From the NCBI RefSeq assembly GCF_020166515.1, contig NZ_JAINZT010000002.1, positions 868,001 through 932,000 of the forward strand: 64,000 bases of DNA, read 5' to 3'. Below, in pieces: positions 1 through 9,598 of the stretch. The stretch is from Robertkochia flava (GTDB lineage: Bacteria; Bacteroidota; Bacteroidia; Flavobacteriales; Flavobacteriaceae). A program made the position numbers and the translations under genes. The stretch's first letter is position 1; each line of letters opens with the position of its first letter. The notes under the pieces were generated by a model that had not been told where the DNA came from, ran no database searches, and was given only the letters and a program-made list of their open reading frames with translations.

Positions 1-1
1 T

Positions 2-1075
2 CCGGTTATTTCCGAAATCGAATTTGCTTCGGCTTATACCAGTGCAGTGATCGTGGGAATTACCGGGAGTAACGGGAAAACCACAACCACCATGCTAACC
101 GGTCATGTGCTAAAGGAGGCTGGTCTTGATGTTGGGGTAGCCGGTAATATAGGAGATAGTTTCGCAGCCATGGTAGCCGATCGTGACCCGGAATATTTCG
201 TGCTTGAGATCAGCAGCTTTCAGTTAGATGGCATACTGGAGTTCAGGCCTCGTATTGCGGTGATCACCAATATTACCCCGGACCACCTGGATCGTTATGG
301 ATACAAATTTGAAAATTATATCGCCTCGAAATTCAGGATCGCCATGAATCAGACTCCGGAGGATTATCTGATCTATGACGCCGATGATGAGGTGATCACC
401 GGATGGCTTGAAAAGCACCCGGTTCGATCCCGTTTAATTCCGTTTTCCCTGGAAAGGGAATTGGAAGAAGGGGTATACGTGAAAGACAAAGAAATAGTAA
501 TTAACATAAATAATCAGCAATTAACCATGTCAACAGAGACCTTAACCTTAGAGGGAAAACACAACCAGAAGAATGCTATGGCGGCTTCTGCGGTAGCCCA
601 GCTTTTAAAGATCAGAAATTCGACCATCAGAGACAGTATGCAGAATTTCCAGGGTGTTGAACACCGCCTGGAAAAGGTACTGAAGATCCAGGATGTATGG
701 TTTATTAATGATTCCAAGGCTACCAATGTGAATGCCACCTACTATGCGCTGGAAAGTGTAAAGACTCCGGCTGTATGGATCGTTGGCGGGGTGGACAAGG
801 GTAACGACTATCTTTCGCTGATGCCTATGGTCCGTGAAAAGGTAAAGGCCATTGTATGTCTTGGTGTAGACAATGCCAAGCTTTTGAATACCTTCAGTAA
901 CGTGGTTGATGTGGTGGTCGAGACCACTTCCATGAATGAGGCGGTGCAAATTGCTCACAAAATGGCCGATAAGGGCGATACCGTTTTATTGTCGCCTGCA
1001 TGTGCTTCCTTCGATCTCTTCGAGAGCTATGAAGATCGTGGGCACAAGTTCAAGGAAGCTGTTCGTGCCTTGTAA
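2..1075 (+). CDS. murD: MurD, UDP-N-acetylmuramoylalanine--D-glutamate ligase (5' truncated by window edge)
   Basis: Cytoplasmic ATP-dependent ligase that adds D-glutamate to UDP-MurNAc-L-Ala in peptidoglycan precursor synthesis. The open frame runs to the window edge, so roughly the first 90-100 residues are missing and an apparent GTG start at 47 is internal. Visible Mur-ligase motifs are the ATP loop GITGSNGKTTTT, the central ITNITPDHLDRY, NDSKATN and the C-terminal SPACASFDLFESYEDRG. It is followed after 46 nt by ftsW and begins the visible part of the dcw cluster. Identification is firm; only the N-terminus is unseen. Confidence 0.97.
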   Translation, partial: PVISEIEFASAYTSAVIVGITGSNGKTTTTMLTGHVLKEAGLDVGVAGNIGDSFAAMVADRDPEYFVLEISSFQLDGILEFRPRIAVITNITPDHLDRYGYKFENYIASKFRIAMNQTPEDYLIYDADDEVITGWLEKHPVRSRLIPFSLERELEEGVYVKDKEIVININNQQLTMSTETLTLEGKHNQKNAMAASAVAQLLKIRNSTIRDSMQNFQGVEHRLEKVLKIQDVWFINDSKATNVNATYYALESVKTPAVWIVGGVDKGNDYLSLMPMVREKVKAIVCLGVDNAKLLNTFSNVVDVVVETTSMNEAVQIAHKMADKGDTVLLSPACASFDLFESYEDRGHKFKEAVRAL

Positions 1076-1121
1076 TTGATGATTTAAAAAGAATACCTAA
1101 ACCCTAATATACCTGCGAAAA

Positions 1122-2318
1122 GTGCAGCATATTTTTAATAACATAAAAGGAGATAAAACGATTTGGGCGGTCGTGGCTTTGCTGGCCTTGTTTTCGTTCT
1201 TACCGGTGTACAGTGCCAGTACCAATCTGGTTTATGTGGTGGGTAACGGAACGACGCTGGGGCATCTGGGCAAGCATGCCTTCCTTTTATTTGTTGGGTT
1301 TGGGATTATTTACGCCATACACAAGATTCCCTACCGTTATTTTAAAGGACTCTCCATCCTGGCTATGCCTGTGGTGATCCTATTGCTGATTTTTACCCTC
1401 GCCCAGGGAACAACTATTGGTGGGGCCAATGCCAGTCGATGGATACAGGTTCCCTTCGTTGGGATCTCTTTTCAAACATCCACCCTGGCGGCTATTGTGC
1501 TGTTACTCAACGTGGCACGGTACCTGGCAAAGATCAAGGATGAAAAACCGACTTTTAAAGCGTCAATTCTTCCGCTTTGGATACCGGTTTTTTCAGTTTT
1601 AGCTTTAATTTTGCCAGCCAATTTTTCGACAACTGCCATCCTGTTTCTTATGGTTATGGTGGTGTGCTTTTTAGGGGGATATCCCACCAAATACCTGTTG
1701 GGTATCCTCGGAGCCGGACTTGTGGTACTCACCATGTTCGTGCTCACCGCTAAAGCGTTTCCGGGATTGTTCCCAAACAGGGTGGATACCTGGATGAGTC
1801 GTATCGAAAATTTTGCCGGTGACGATGATCCCTCCGGGGATTATCAGATCGAAAAGGCAAAGATCGCTATAGCCCGGGGAGGGGTTATAGGTATGGGTGC
1901 CGGGAAGAGTGTAATGAAGAATTTCCTGCCCCAAAGTTCATCAGATTTTATTTATGCTATCATCGTAGAAGAATATGGCCTTGCCGGAGGATTGACCCTG
2001 GTCTTTCTTTATCTCCTGCTGTTGTTCCGTATTGTGGTGGTGGCGCACAAGGCCGATTCGGTCTATGGAAAACTTGCGGTTACGGCCGTGGGGTTACCCA
2101 TAGTATTCCAGGCCTTTGTGAATATGGCCGTGGCCGTGGAATTGTTTCCGGTTACGGGGCAGACCCTGCCGCTTATCAGCAGCGGGGGAACCTCCATTTG
2201 GATGACCTGCATGGCACTTGGAATAATTTTGAGTGTGAGTGCCAGGAGGCAGGAAGATGTGGAGCGTGATAGTACAGAAGAAAACATTGAAAATCCGTTA
2301 GCGGTACTAAGTGAGTAG
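1122..2318 (+). CDS. ftsW: FtsW, SEDS-family septal peptidoglycan glycosyltransferase
   Basis: Polytopic inner-membrane SEDS protein of 398 residues that polymerises lipid II at the division septum with its partner PBP. About ten hydrophobic segments are visible, together with the SEDS C-terminal signature ([17 protein letters not shown]) near residue 350. The start is a GTG; translation from it gives the expected short cytoplasmic lead ([12 protein letters not shown]) before the first membrane helix. The 3' end overlaps the GTG start of murG by 8 nt, which implies translational coupling in the dcw operon. Position in the cluster separates it from RodA. Confidence 0.96.
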   Translation: MQHIFNNIKGDKTIWAVVALLALFSFLPVYSASTNLVYVVGNGTTLGHLGKHAFLLFVGFGIIYAIHKIPYRYFKGLSILAMPVVILLLIFTLAQGTTIGGANASRWIQVPFVGISFQTSTLAAIVLLLNVARYLAKIKDEKPTFKASILPLWIPVFSVLALILPANFSTTAILFLMVMVVCFLGGYPTKYLLGILGAGLVVLTMFVLTAKAFPGLFPNRVDTWMSRIENFAGDDDPSGDYQIEKAKIAIARGGVIGMGAGKSVMKNFLPQSSSDFIYAIIVEEYGLAGGLTLVFLYLLLLFRIVVVAHKADSVYGKLAVTAVGLPIVFQAFVNMAVAVELFPVTGQTLPLISSGGTSIWMTCMALGIILSVSARRQEDVERDSTEENIENPLAVLSE

Positions 2319-3417
2319 TTATAAGTTCATATTATCCGGAGGAGGTACAGGAGGTCATATCTATCCTGCAATTGCCATTGCCAATGCATTGCAGCGAAGG
2401 TTTCCTGATGCCAGCTTTCTGTTTGTAGGCGCCCGTGATAAGATGGAGATGGAGAAGGTGCCTCAGGCGGGTTATGATATAAAGGGTTTATGGATATCGG
2501 GAATTCAGCGTAAGCTGACCCTGTCTAACCTCATGTTTCCTTTTAAGCTGGTAGACAGTCTTGTGAGATCCAGGAAGATTGTGAAGGATTTTAATCCCGA
2601 CCTGGTGATAGGTACAGGTGGTTTTGCCAGTGGACCGCTGCTAAAAATGGCGACATCCATGAAGGTGCCTTGCGTGTTGCAGGAACAAAATTCATTTCCA
2701 GGCATCACCAATAAATGGCTGGCACCCCAGGTGGAGAAAATATTTGTGGCTTACGATGGGTTGGAACGGTTTTTTCCATCCGGAAAGATCATTAAAACCG
2801 GAAACCCCGTTAGGCAGGATTTGCTGAATTCGGCAAACCGTAAGGAGGAAGCTCTGAAGTATTTCGGACTTCATCCCGGGAAGCCAGTATTGTTCGTGAT
2901 GGGGGGAAGCCTTGGAGCCAGGCGCATAAATGAACTGGTTGCAGATCACCTGGAACTGTTCGGGGAACTGGGGGTTCAGGTTCTCTGGCAGTGCGGAAAG
3001 TTATACCTCGACCAGTATAAGGATCTGGAAGGTGATACCGTAAAGATCAAGCCCTTTATCGGAAGAATGGACCTCGCCTATGCGGCGGCTTCTGTGATCA
3101 TCTCCCGGGCGGGAGCCGGTTCAGTTTCAGAACTGTCCATTGTTGGTAAACCGGTGATTTTTATACCCTCACCAAATGTGGCAGAAGACCATCAGACCAA
3201 AAATGCGAAATCGGTAGCCGACAGACAGGCGGCCCTGATGATTAAAGAGGCCAATTTGGAGAATGAATTTGAAGAAGTGTTCCGGACGCTGATGCGCTCT
3301 GAAGAACAACAGAAAATGCTGGCCGCGAATATTAAGAAGCTGGCTTTACCCGGGGCGACTGAACAGATCGTAACCGAAATAGAAAAGATATTAAAAGCGA
3401 GAGCGCGAAATGCATAG
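2311..3417 (+). CDS. murG: MurG, lipid II synthase (UDP-GlcNAc transferase)
   Basis: Membrane-associated GT28 glycosyltransferase that adds GlcNAc to lipid I to make lipid II. At 368 residues it is of normal length. The N-terminal glycine-rich loop [16 protein letters not shown], the [11 protein letters not shown] segment, the second-domain [11 protein letters not shown] and the UDP-GlcNAc-binding [11 protein letters not shown] are all present. It starts at a GTG inside the end of ftsW, and its own end overlaps the ATG of murC by 8 nt, so ftsW, murG and murC are read as one coupled unit. Confidence 0.97.
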   Translation: MSSYKFILSGGGTGGHIYPAIAIANALQRRFPDASFLFVGARDKMEMEKVPQAGYDIKGLWISGIQRKLTLSNLMFPFKLVDSLVRSRKIVKDFNPDLVIGTGGFASGPLLKMATSMKVPCVLQEQNSFPGITNKWLAPQVEKIFVAYDGLERFFPSGKIIKTGNPVRQDLLNSANRKEEALKYFGLHPGKPVLFVMGGSLGARRINELVADHLELFGELGVQVLWQCGKLYLDQYKDLEGDTVKIKPFIGRMDLAYAAASVIISRAGAGSVSELSIVGKPVIFIPSPNVAEDHQTKNAKSVADRQAALMIKEANLENEFEEVFRTLMRSEEQQKMLAANIKKLALPGATEQIVTEIEKILKARARNA

Positions 3418-4768
3418 ACCGGATCTTGAACATATTAAAAGAGTTTACCTCCTGGGAATAGGAGGTATAGGTATGTCAGGCCTGGCCCGCTATTTTAAAT
3501 TCAGAGGGGCAGAGGTGTGCGGTTATGACCGTACCCCTGGAGCACTTTCGCGAAAGCTGGAATCCGAAGGTATTGAGATTCATTACCAGGATGATGTTGA
3601 ATTGATCCCTGAAGCTTTTAAAACCAGCGGGAGGGACCTGCTGGTTATTTACACCCCTGCTGTACCCGCAACCAGTAATGAGATGCAGTGGTTCAGGGCA
3701 GGAGATTTCCAGATGATGAAACGCTCGGAAGTGCTGGGGCTGATCACTGAGGGGAACAAGTGTCTGGCAGTGGCCGGAACCCATGGGAAAACCACCACCT
3801 CCAGTATCCTGGCGCACCTTCTTAGAGAGAGCGGTTACGCTATTACAGCCTTTCTGGGTGGAGTCGCCGAAAATTTCGAAAGTAATTTTCTGGTGGAAGG
3901 GAGTGATTGCACTGTGGTCGAGGCCGATGAGTTTGACAGGTCATTCCTGCATTTGTCGCCGGATATTGCCTGTATAACCTCTATGGATGCAGACCACCTG
4001 GATATTTACGGAGGCAAGGCCGAACTCGAGGAAGGTTTCAGACAATTTAAACGAAAATTAAAGCCTGAAGGGAAAATGCTGGTCAGATATGGGTTGCCCA
4101 TGGAAGGGATAACCTATGGAACAGAGCCAGAAGCGGATTACCGGTTTGAAAATATTAAGATCTCCAACTCAGCCTACACATGTGATTTGGTTACGCCTAA
4201 TGGCGAGGCACGCAAGGTTGTTTTCGGGAAGCCCGGGAAACACAACCTGTTAAATGCTTTAGTAGCAATAGCAATGGCGGTCGAAATGGGAGCCCCCCTC
4301 GACCGCCTTACTAAAGCGCTAGAGAGTTTTAAAGGCGTGAAAAGAAGGTTTTCTTACCAGATCAAAGAGGATAAGCTGGTGTATATTGATGACTATGCCC
4401 ATCATCCTACAGAGATCGCGGCGGTATTTGAGGCCGTAAATAGTTTTCATCCGGGGATGAAGACAACAGTGGTTTTTCAACCCCACCTGTTTAGCCGTAC
4501 CCGGGATTTTATGCAGGAATTTGCTTCGGCACTGGAGAAGTTTGATGAGATCATTTTGCTGGAGATCTATCCGGCAAGAGAGCTCCCAATTGAAGGGGTG
4601 GATTCGCAAGCCCTGCTTGACCGGATTGATAATCGGAATAAGATGCTTTTATCGAAACCGGACATGCTGGAGTATATAGGCAAGAAGAAAAACGGAGTGG
4701 TCTTGAGCCTTGGTGCAGGAGACATCGGAGAATTGGTAACGGAAATTAAAAGCACATTGAAGCAGTGA
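3410..4768 (+). CDS. murC: MurC, UDP-N-acetylmuramate--L-alanine ligase
   Basis: Cytoplasmic ATP-dependent ligase that adds the first amino acid, L-Ala, to UDP-MurNAc. The 452-residue product has the N-terminal Rossmann motif [10 protein letters not shown], the ATP loop [11 protein letters not shown] near residue 124, [12 protein letters not shown] and the C-terminal [12 protein letters not shown] typical of MurC and not Mpl. It overlaps murG upstream, and its stop shares bases with the GTG of ftsQ (GTGA overlap at 4765-4768). Confidence 0.97.
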   Translation: MHRPDLEHIKRVYLLGIGGIGMSGLARYFKFRGAEVCGYDRTPGALSRKLESEGIEIHYQDDVELIPEAFKTSGRDLLVIYTPAVPATSNEMQWFRAGDFQMMKRSEVLGLITEGNKCLAVAGTHGKTTTSSILAHLLRESGYAITAFLGGVAENFESNFLVEGSDCTVVEADEFDRSFLHLSPDIACITSMDADHLDIYGGKAELEEGFRQFKRKLKPEGKMLVRYGLPMEGITYGTEPEADYRFENIKISNSAYTCDLVTPNGEARKVVFGKPGKHNLLNALVAIAMAVEMGAPLDRLTKALESFKGVKRRFSYQIKEDKLVYIDDYAHHPTEIAAVFEAVNSFHPGMKTTVVFQPHLFSRTRDFMQEFASALEKFDEIILLEIYPARELPIEGVDSQALLDRIDNRNKMLLSKPDMLEYIGKKKNGVVLSLGAGDIGELVTEIKSTLKQ

Positions 4769-5484
4769 AAAAATATTGGCCACATATCAGGTTAGTGCTT
4801 ATTGCAGGACTTGCAGTATTCCTGTACTCGTTTTCAAACGCGCGCAACGATAAACGAACCATCCTGAAAGAGCGGCATATTGAATTTGTAAATGAAGATG
4901 CCTTATTTATCACCTATGCTTCCGTTGATAAGTTGTTGATACAAAGTGAAGAGGCGGCTTCAAAGGTTTTGCTAGAAAAATTAGATTTGAATACGATCGA
5001 AAACGCTCTGAATGAGAATGATATGGTCAAGAATGCAGATGTTTACCTGACCGTAAATGGCGGATTGGGGGCCAGGATCATTCAGCGAACTCCAATTGCC
5101 CGGGTGGCTGGAGATCAGGCTTATTATATCGATGAGGATGGGGAATATATGCCCTTGTCTCCCGTGTATTCTGCCCGGGTGCCCCTGGTTACCGGGGAGG
5201 TCAGTAAAGAACGAACTGAAGAAGTTCACCGCCTGGCCTATTACATTTATAACGACGACTTCCTTCGTAGGAATGTGATTGGCATCCACAAGGATAAGGA
5301 AGGGTTCGAACTGCGATTCAGGACCAACGAATTTGTTTTAAGATTCAGTGATATAACAAAGCTGGATAAGAAGTTTAATAATTTTAAAGCCTTTTATCAG
5401 AAAGGCACTAAAGATAAGTCATTGGCCATGTATAAGGCCGTTAACCTGGATTATGACAACCAGGTGGTGTGCACCAAAAAATAA
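4765..5484 (+). CDS. ftsQ: FtsQ-like cell division protein
   Basis: Bitopic division protein linking early and late divisome components. The 239-residue product has a short cytoplasmic tail, one hydrophobic segment at about residues 7-24, and a periplasmic part with a POTRA-like stretch. Sequence conservation in FtsQ is low, so the call rests on topology, size and position between murC and ftsA. The start is a GTG in a 4-nt overlap with murC. ftsA follows after 3 nt. Confidence 0.88.
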   Translation: MKKYWPHIRLVLIAGLAVFLYSFSNARNDKRTILKERHIEFVNEDALFITYASVDKLLIQSEEAASKVLLEKLDLNTIENALNENDMVKNADVYLTVNGGLGARIIQRTPIARVAGDQAYYIDEDGEYMPLSPVYSARVPLVTGEVSKERTEEVHRLAYYIYNDDFLRRNVIGIHKDKEGFELRFRTNEFVLRFSDITKLDKKFNNFKAFYQKGTKDKSLAMYKAVNLDYDNQVVCTKK

Positions 5485-5487
5485 GAT

Positions 5488-6852
5488 ATGGAAAGTACTA
5501 AATACGCTGTTGGATTAGATATAGGTACCACAAAGATCGTGGCCATGATCGGCCGTAAAAACGATTATGGTAAGGTGGAGATCCTGGGTATAGGGAAATC
5601 AAAAAGCCTGGGGGTTCACCGTGGGGTGGTTAATAATATTACCCAGACCATACAGTCTATTCAGCAGGCGATTGAGGAGGCAGAAAGCGTATCAGGTTTA
5701 AAGATCCACGACTGTGTGGTTGGGATAGCCGGACAGCATATCCGAAGCCTGCAGCACAGTGACTATATCACAAGGAGCAATTCTGAAGAGGTGATAGGGG
5801 AAAAAGATGTGGAAGACCTGTGTAACCAGGTGTATAAACTGGTGATGCTTCCCGGGGAAGAGATCATTCATGTGCTTCCGCAGGAGTATAAGGTAGACGG
5901 GCAGGCAGAGATCAAAGAGCCTATTGGTATGTATGGTGGCCGTCTCGAGGCCAACTTCCACGTGGTCGTGGGCCAGGTAACCTCCATTAAGAATATCGGC
6001 CGATGTGTAAAGAATTCCGGACTGGAACTTTCCGGGATCACCCTTGAACCCCTCGCCTCGGCAAATGCCGTTTTGAGTCAGGAAGAAAAGGAGGCCGGAG
6101 TGGCTCTCATCGATATAGGGGGAGGAACCACCGACCTGGCGATCTTTAAGGATGGTATTATCCGTCATACAGCCGTGATCCCATTCGGAGGAAACGTGAT
6201 CACCGAAGATATCAAGGAAGGATGTTCTATTATAGAAAAGCAGGCCGAACTGCTCAAGATCAAGTTCGGATCGGCCTGGCCGGGAGAAAATAAGGACAAT
6301 GAGATCGTTTCCATTCCCGGACTTCGCGGTCGCGAACCAAAAGAGATCACCCTGAAGAACCTGTCCAAGATCATCCATGCCCGTGTGGTAGAGATCATCG
6401 AGCAGGTGTATATGGAGATCAAGAATTATGGGCATGAAGAGCAGAAGAAAAAACTGATCGCAGGTATTGTGCTTACAGGAGGCGGAAGCCAGTTAAAGCA
6501 CCTGAAACAACTGGTGGAGTATATTACCGGGATGGATACCAGGATAGGCTATCCGAACGAGCACCTCGCTGGCGATTCAGATAGTGAGGTAGCCAGCCCT
6601 GTATATGCAACTGCCGTGGGATTGGTCATGAAGGCCCTGGAGCAACAGTATCGCAAAGGGATGAACGGAGACGAGCAGGAGGTGATTTCTGAACAGGAAA
6701 GCATTTCGCAGCAGGAACCTGTGCGTGAAACAGAAGACGAAAACCGGGATACAGAAGGTCAGGAGAAACATGTGAAGCCTACCTCTCCGAAGAAGTCGTT
6801 CCTGGAGAAATTTTCGGACAGATTAAAAGATTTTCTGGATAATGCTGAATAA
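5488..6852 (+). CDS. ftsA: FtsA, actin-like membrane tether of FtsZ
   Basis: Actin-fold ATPase that anchors FtsZ filaments to the inner membrane. The 454-residue product carries the phosphate-1 motif GLDIGTTKIVAMIG at residues 8-21, the phosphate-2 motif DIGGGTTDLAIF near 205 and the adenosine motif VLTGGGSQL near 330. The C-terminus has a charged linker (about residues 385-430), then a basic amphipathic helix (SFLEKFSDRLKDFL) suited to membrane binding. ftsZ follows after 59 nt. Confidence 0.97.
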   Translation: MESTKYAVGLDIGTTKIVAMIGRKNDYGKVEILGIGKSKSLGVHRGVVNNITQTIQSIQQAIEEAESVSGLKIHDCVVGIAGQHIRSLQHSDYITRSNSEEVIGEKDVEDLCNQVYKLVMLPGEEIIHVLPQEYKVDGQAEIKEPIGMYGGRLEANFHVVVGQVTSIKNIGRCVKNSGLELSGITLEPLASANAVLSQEEKEAGVALIDIGGGTTDLAIFKDGIIRHTAVIPFGGNVITEDIKEGCSIIEKQAELLKIKFGSAWPGENKDNEIVSIPGLRGREPKEITLKNLSKIIHARVVEIIEQVYMEIKNYGHEEQKKKLIAGIVLTGGGSQLKHLKQLVEYITGMDTRIGYPNEHLAGDSDSEVASPVYATAVGLVMKALEQQYRKGMNGDEQEVISEQESISQQEPVRETEDENRDTEGQEKHVKPTSPKKSFLEKFSDRLKDFLDNAE

Positions 6853-6911
6853 CCCATACCCAAGAGTCAGCATTAACTAACAACAATAAAACCGGGTAAA
6901 AAAGTGTAATT

Positions 6912-8879
6912 ATGAGTGGAGAAAACAACAATTTTGGCAACATCTCATTCGATTTACCAAAAAATCAAAGTAACGTGATCAAGGTGATTGGAGTAGGTGG
7001 CGGAGGTAGCAACGCGATCAACTACATGTTCCAGCAGGGCATCAAAGGGGTCGATTTTGTAGTGTGTAATACCGATGCCCAGGCGCTTCAGAACAGCTCG
7101 GTTCCGAACAAGGTTCAGTTAGGGGTGTCCCTGACCGAAGGACTTGGGGCCGGAGCCAATCCCGAAGTGGGAGAACAGGCGGCCCTGGAAAGCCTTGAGG
7201 AACTGCAGTCCATGCTGGATACCAATACCAAGATGGTTTTTATTACCGCAGGAATGGGGGGAGGTACAGGTACCGGAGCGGCACCTATTATTGCCAAGCT
7301 GGCAAAGGATATGAATATCCTCACGGTAGGGATCGTCACCAGTCCTTTCCAGTTCGAAGGAAAGAACCGCTGCGGGCAGGCGCAAAAGGGAATAGAGCGT
7401 TTGCGAAGCAATGTGGATTCCCTGATCGTTATTAATAACAACAAATTAAGAGAAGTATACGGAAATCTTGGGTTTAAGGCCGGCTTCTCAAAGGCAGACG
7501 AGGTGTTGGCCACGGCCGCACGAGGTATAGCCGAAGTAATTACTCATCATTACACACAGAACATTGACCTTCGGGATGCCAAGACCGTACTCTCCAATAG
7601 CGGAACGGCCATCATGGGGTCTGCAGCATCAACGGGTTCCAACAGGGCGCAGGAAGCTATTATGAAAGCCCTGGATTCGCCACTGCTTAACGATAACAAG
7701 ATCGCGGGTGCCAAAAACGTGCTGTTGCTTATCGTATCCGGAACAGAAGAGATCACCCTTGACGAGATCGGAGAGATCAACGACCATATCCAGGATGAGG
7801 CCGGGCATAATGCCAACATCATCATGGGGGTTGGAGAAGATGAAGAATTGGGCGATGCCATCTCCGTAACCATTATCGCTACGGGTTTTAATACCGACCA
7901 GCAGCATGAAATTACCAATACAGAAGTAAAACGTATTATTCATACCCTTGAGGACGAGCAAAAGGCTACCCACGACCTGAGTCCTGAAGGCGGACTTATG
8001 GGGGGAGTAAACCTGTCTAAGAAGTCGGTTCAGCCTTCGGTCCGGCCGCAAGAGGTACAGCAGGAAGAAAAAAAGGTGATTCGCCACGAGCTCAATGAGC
8101 CTGAGGCGAAGACCCCGGAAGCGACACATAGCAACCTCGACCTGATCCCGACCTCAGACCTGATCCGTAATATGAATGTGGAATTCGAGGAGGTTCGCGC
8201 CGTTGAAGATGACTTTGTGATCATAGATACCAGTGCTAAGATCCGGGATATCGAGGTGAACGATCCTGTGGATGTTACCCGGGAGCAGGAGCGTGCACAG
8301 ATCTCACTTTCTTTCGATATGCCTTTACAACCGGAAAAGGAAGAAGAGGAGAAGGAGACTACCATCACCTTTGACCTGACCGAAGAGGTGAAAGACATGG
8401 AAGTGAAAGAACCTGTGGAAGTAATTCCTTACACCGAATACTCGGAAGAGGGACCAAAACGCTACAGCCTGGATGATTATATGGATGTAGAGAAAAAGCT
8501 CACCAATGCGCAGCCGGAGAAGAAATCGGCAGAGGTACTTGAAGAAGAGCTCAGGGTAGAGAAGAAAGTACTTCCGGAACCGGTAAGAGAAACGCAGCCG
8601 GAGGAAGAGGCAGACCCTTTTAACCGGTCTATCGAAGAGAGTCTGAGAAAAAGAGCTGAAGAGCGCAGAAGAAAGCTTAAGGACTTTAATTACAAGTTCC
8701 AGAACAACGCTGCAAGAATTGACGAAATTGAAAAACAACCTGCATACAAGCGTATGGGTATCGATTTAGATGATCACCGCAGTCAGGACAATACCTCCAG
8801 GATGAGTGTAGGGTCAGACAGCAACGATGATGTGCAGTTAAGAAGTAATAATTCGTTTTTACACGATAATGTTGATTAA
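6912..8879 (+). CDS. ftsZ: FtsZ, tubulin-like division GTPase with long C-terminal extension
   Basis: Forms the cytokinetic Z-ring. At 655 residues it is far longer than the roughly 380 residues of E. coli FtsZ. The first 330 or so residues are the GTPase and T7 domains, with VIGVGGGGSNAINYM near 25 and the tubulin signature GGGTGTGAAPIIA near 115. The remaining 320 residues are a Glu/Lys/Val-rich, probably disordered linker that ends in a short conserved helix-like tail (QPAYKRMGIDLDD). Long linkers are usual in Bacteroidota. The ATG follows a 59-nt AT-rich gap after ftsA. A strong hairpin terminator at 8908-8946 ends the unit. Confidence 0.98.
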   Translation: MSGENNNFGNISFDLPKNQSNVIKVIGVGGGGSNAINYMFQQGIKGVDFVVCNTDAQALQNSSVPNKVQLGVSLTEGLGAGANPEVGEQAALESLEELQSMLDTNTKMVFITAGMGGGTGTGAAPIIAKLAKDMNILTVGIVTSPFQFEGKNRCGQAQKGIERLRSNVDSLIVINNNKLREVYGNLGFKAGFSKADEVLATAARGIAEVITHHYTQNIDLRDAKTVLSNSGTAIMGSAASTGSNRAQEAIMKALDSPLLNDNKIAGAKNVLLLIVSGTEEITLDEIGEINDHIQDEAGHNANIIMGVGEDEELGDAISVTIIATGFNTDQQHEITNTEVKRIIHTLEDEQKATHDLSPEGGLMGGVNLSKKSVQPSVRPQEVQQEEKKVIRHELNEPEAKTPEATHSNLDLIPTSDLIRNMNVEFEEVRAVEDDFVIIDTSAKIRDIEVNDPVDVTREQERAQISLSFDMPLQPEKEEEEKETTITFDLTEEVKDMEVKEPVEVIPYTEYSEEGPKRYSLDDYMDVEKKLTNAQPEKKSAEVLEEELRVEKKVLPEPVRETQPEEEADPFNRSIEESLRKRAEERRRKLKDFNYKFQNNAARIDEIEKQPAYKRMGIDLDDHRSQDNTSRMSVGSDSNDDVQLRSNNSFLHDNVD

Positions 8880-8907
8880 TAGCAAATAGCATTTTGTGTT
8901 TTACGAA

Positions 8908-8946
8908 AACCCGGGAACAGTCAATTGTTCTCGGGTTATTTTTTTA
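8908..8946 (+). terminator. Intrinsic terminator of the dcw operon (after ftsZ)
   Basis: A 12-bp stem pairs 8908-8919 with 8926-8937, with one G-U pair and a 6-nt loop, followed by a T-run to 8945. It lies 28 nt after the ftsZ stop. The probable yqeY promoter overlaps it. Confidence 0.88.
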
Positions 8947-8952
8947 TCTTCG
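8925..8952 (+). promoter_or_regulatory. Probable yqeY promoter overlapping the ftsZ terminator
   Basis: TTG at 8925-8927 and TATCTTCG at 8945-8952 are separated by 17 nt. This fits the Bacteroidota consensus TTG-N17-23-TAnnTTTG with one mismatch in the -7 element. The -33 element lies in the descending arm of the terminator and the -7 element begins at the end of its T-run. Transcription would start near 8958, about 30 nt before the yqeY ATG. Confidence 0.55.
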
Positions 8953-8988
8953 CACAGCTGTTTTGATAACAAATCAAGAAAGAACGTT

Positions 8989-9441
8989 ATGAGCTTACAG
9001 GATAAGGTGATGGCCGATATGAAAGCGGCCATGAAGAATAAGGATGCTGCGGCACTGGAGGCCTTGAGAGCGGTAAAGTCGGAACTGCTGCTGGCCAAGT
9101 CCAATGCAGAGACTAAAGAAGGGCTTACCGAAGAACAGGAAATTAAGTTACTTCAGAAACTGGTGAAGCAACGTAAGGAAAGCGCAGTGGTTTTTTCGGA
9201 GCAGGGACGAGAGGATCTGGCCCAACCGGAACTTGCTCAGGCGGCAATTATAGAAAAATTCCTTCCGGAACAATTGAGTGAAGAAGAGATCGAGAAGGTG
9301 GTGGTTGCCATTATAGCGAAGACCGGAGCCGAGAGTATGAAGGATATGGGAAAGGTCATGGGTATGGCTTCCCAGGAACTTGCAGGAAAAGCTGATGGAA
9401 AAACCATCTCAGCTATTGTGAAAAATAAATTAGCGGGTTAA
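8989..9441 (+). CDS. YqeY/GatB-like domain protein
   Basis: A 150-residue soluble protein of the YqeY family, related to the tRNA-binding tail domain of GatB. The alpha-helical pattern, the N-terminal MSLQDKVMADMKAAMKNKD and the repeated basic helices are typical. The exact role is unknown; a link to tRNA or amidotransferase function is inference from the family. The frame is open upstream to 8896, but the ATG at 8989 gives the family's usual N-terminus and lies downstream of the predicted promoter. The 3' end carries the probable promoter of the following tRNA-Arg. Confidence 0.93.
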   Translation: MSLQDKVMADMKAAMKNKDAAALEALRAVKSELLLAKSNAETKEGLTEEQEIKLLQKLVKQRKESAVVFSEQGREDLAQPELAQAAIIEKFLPEQLSEEEIEKVVVAIIAKTGAESMKDMGKVMGMASQELAGKADGKTISAIVKNKLAG

Positions 9442-9446
9442 ATTTG
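9416..9446 (+). promoter_or_regulatory. Probable tRNA-Arg promoter inside the end of yqeY
   Basis: TTG at 9416-9418, then 20 nt, then TAAATTTG at 9439-9446, an exact match to the Bacteroidota pattern. The first three bases of the -7 element are the yqeY stop codon. The expected start near 9452 leaves a leader of about 30 nt containing a 6-bp hairpin (9466-9471 with 9476-9481) that ends just before the tRNA. Confidence 0.7.
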
Positions 9447-9482
9447 CCCTCGTCAATACGTAGTGGTTCGTAAGAACGAACA

Positions 9483-9556
9483 GGCCCCGTAGTTCAACTG
9501 GATAGAATATCAGATTTCGGCTCTGAGGGTTGGGGGTTCGAATCCTCCCGGGGTCA
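9483..9556 (+). tRNA. tRNA-Arg (anticodon TCG)
   Basis: A complete cloverleaf of 74 nt. The 7-bp acceptor stem has one G-U pair, the D stem is GTTC/GAAT, the anticodon stem is TCAGA/TCTGA with loop TTTCGGC, and the T arm carries TTCGAAT. The loop places TCG at positions 34-36, reading CGA. A20 and C35, the main arginine identity bases, are present. The discriminator is A and CCA is not encoded. Confidence 0.95.
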
Positions 9557-9566
9557 CTACAAGCAG

Positions 9567-9598
9567 AAAACCCATCGCGAAGGCGATGGGTTTTTTTT
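9567..9598 (+). terminator. Terminator after tRNA-Arg
   Basis: A 12-bp perfect stem pairs 9567-9578 with 9583-9594 around a GAAG tetraloop, and the T-run reaches 9598. It is also the left part of a larger palindromic structure that continues to 9682. Confidence 0.92.

Noticed and set aside
5698-6435. Minus-strand open frame of 245 codons
   Set aside because: It is antisense to ftsA, with no family features. ftsA explains the region completely.
6912-8879. FtsZ length of 655 residues as a possible gene fusion
   Set aside because: The extra C-terminal part is low-complexity, charged linker without a second domain, which is normal for Bacteroidota FtsZ.
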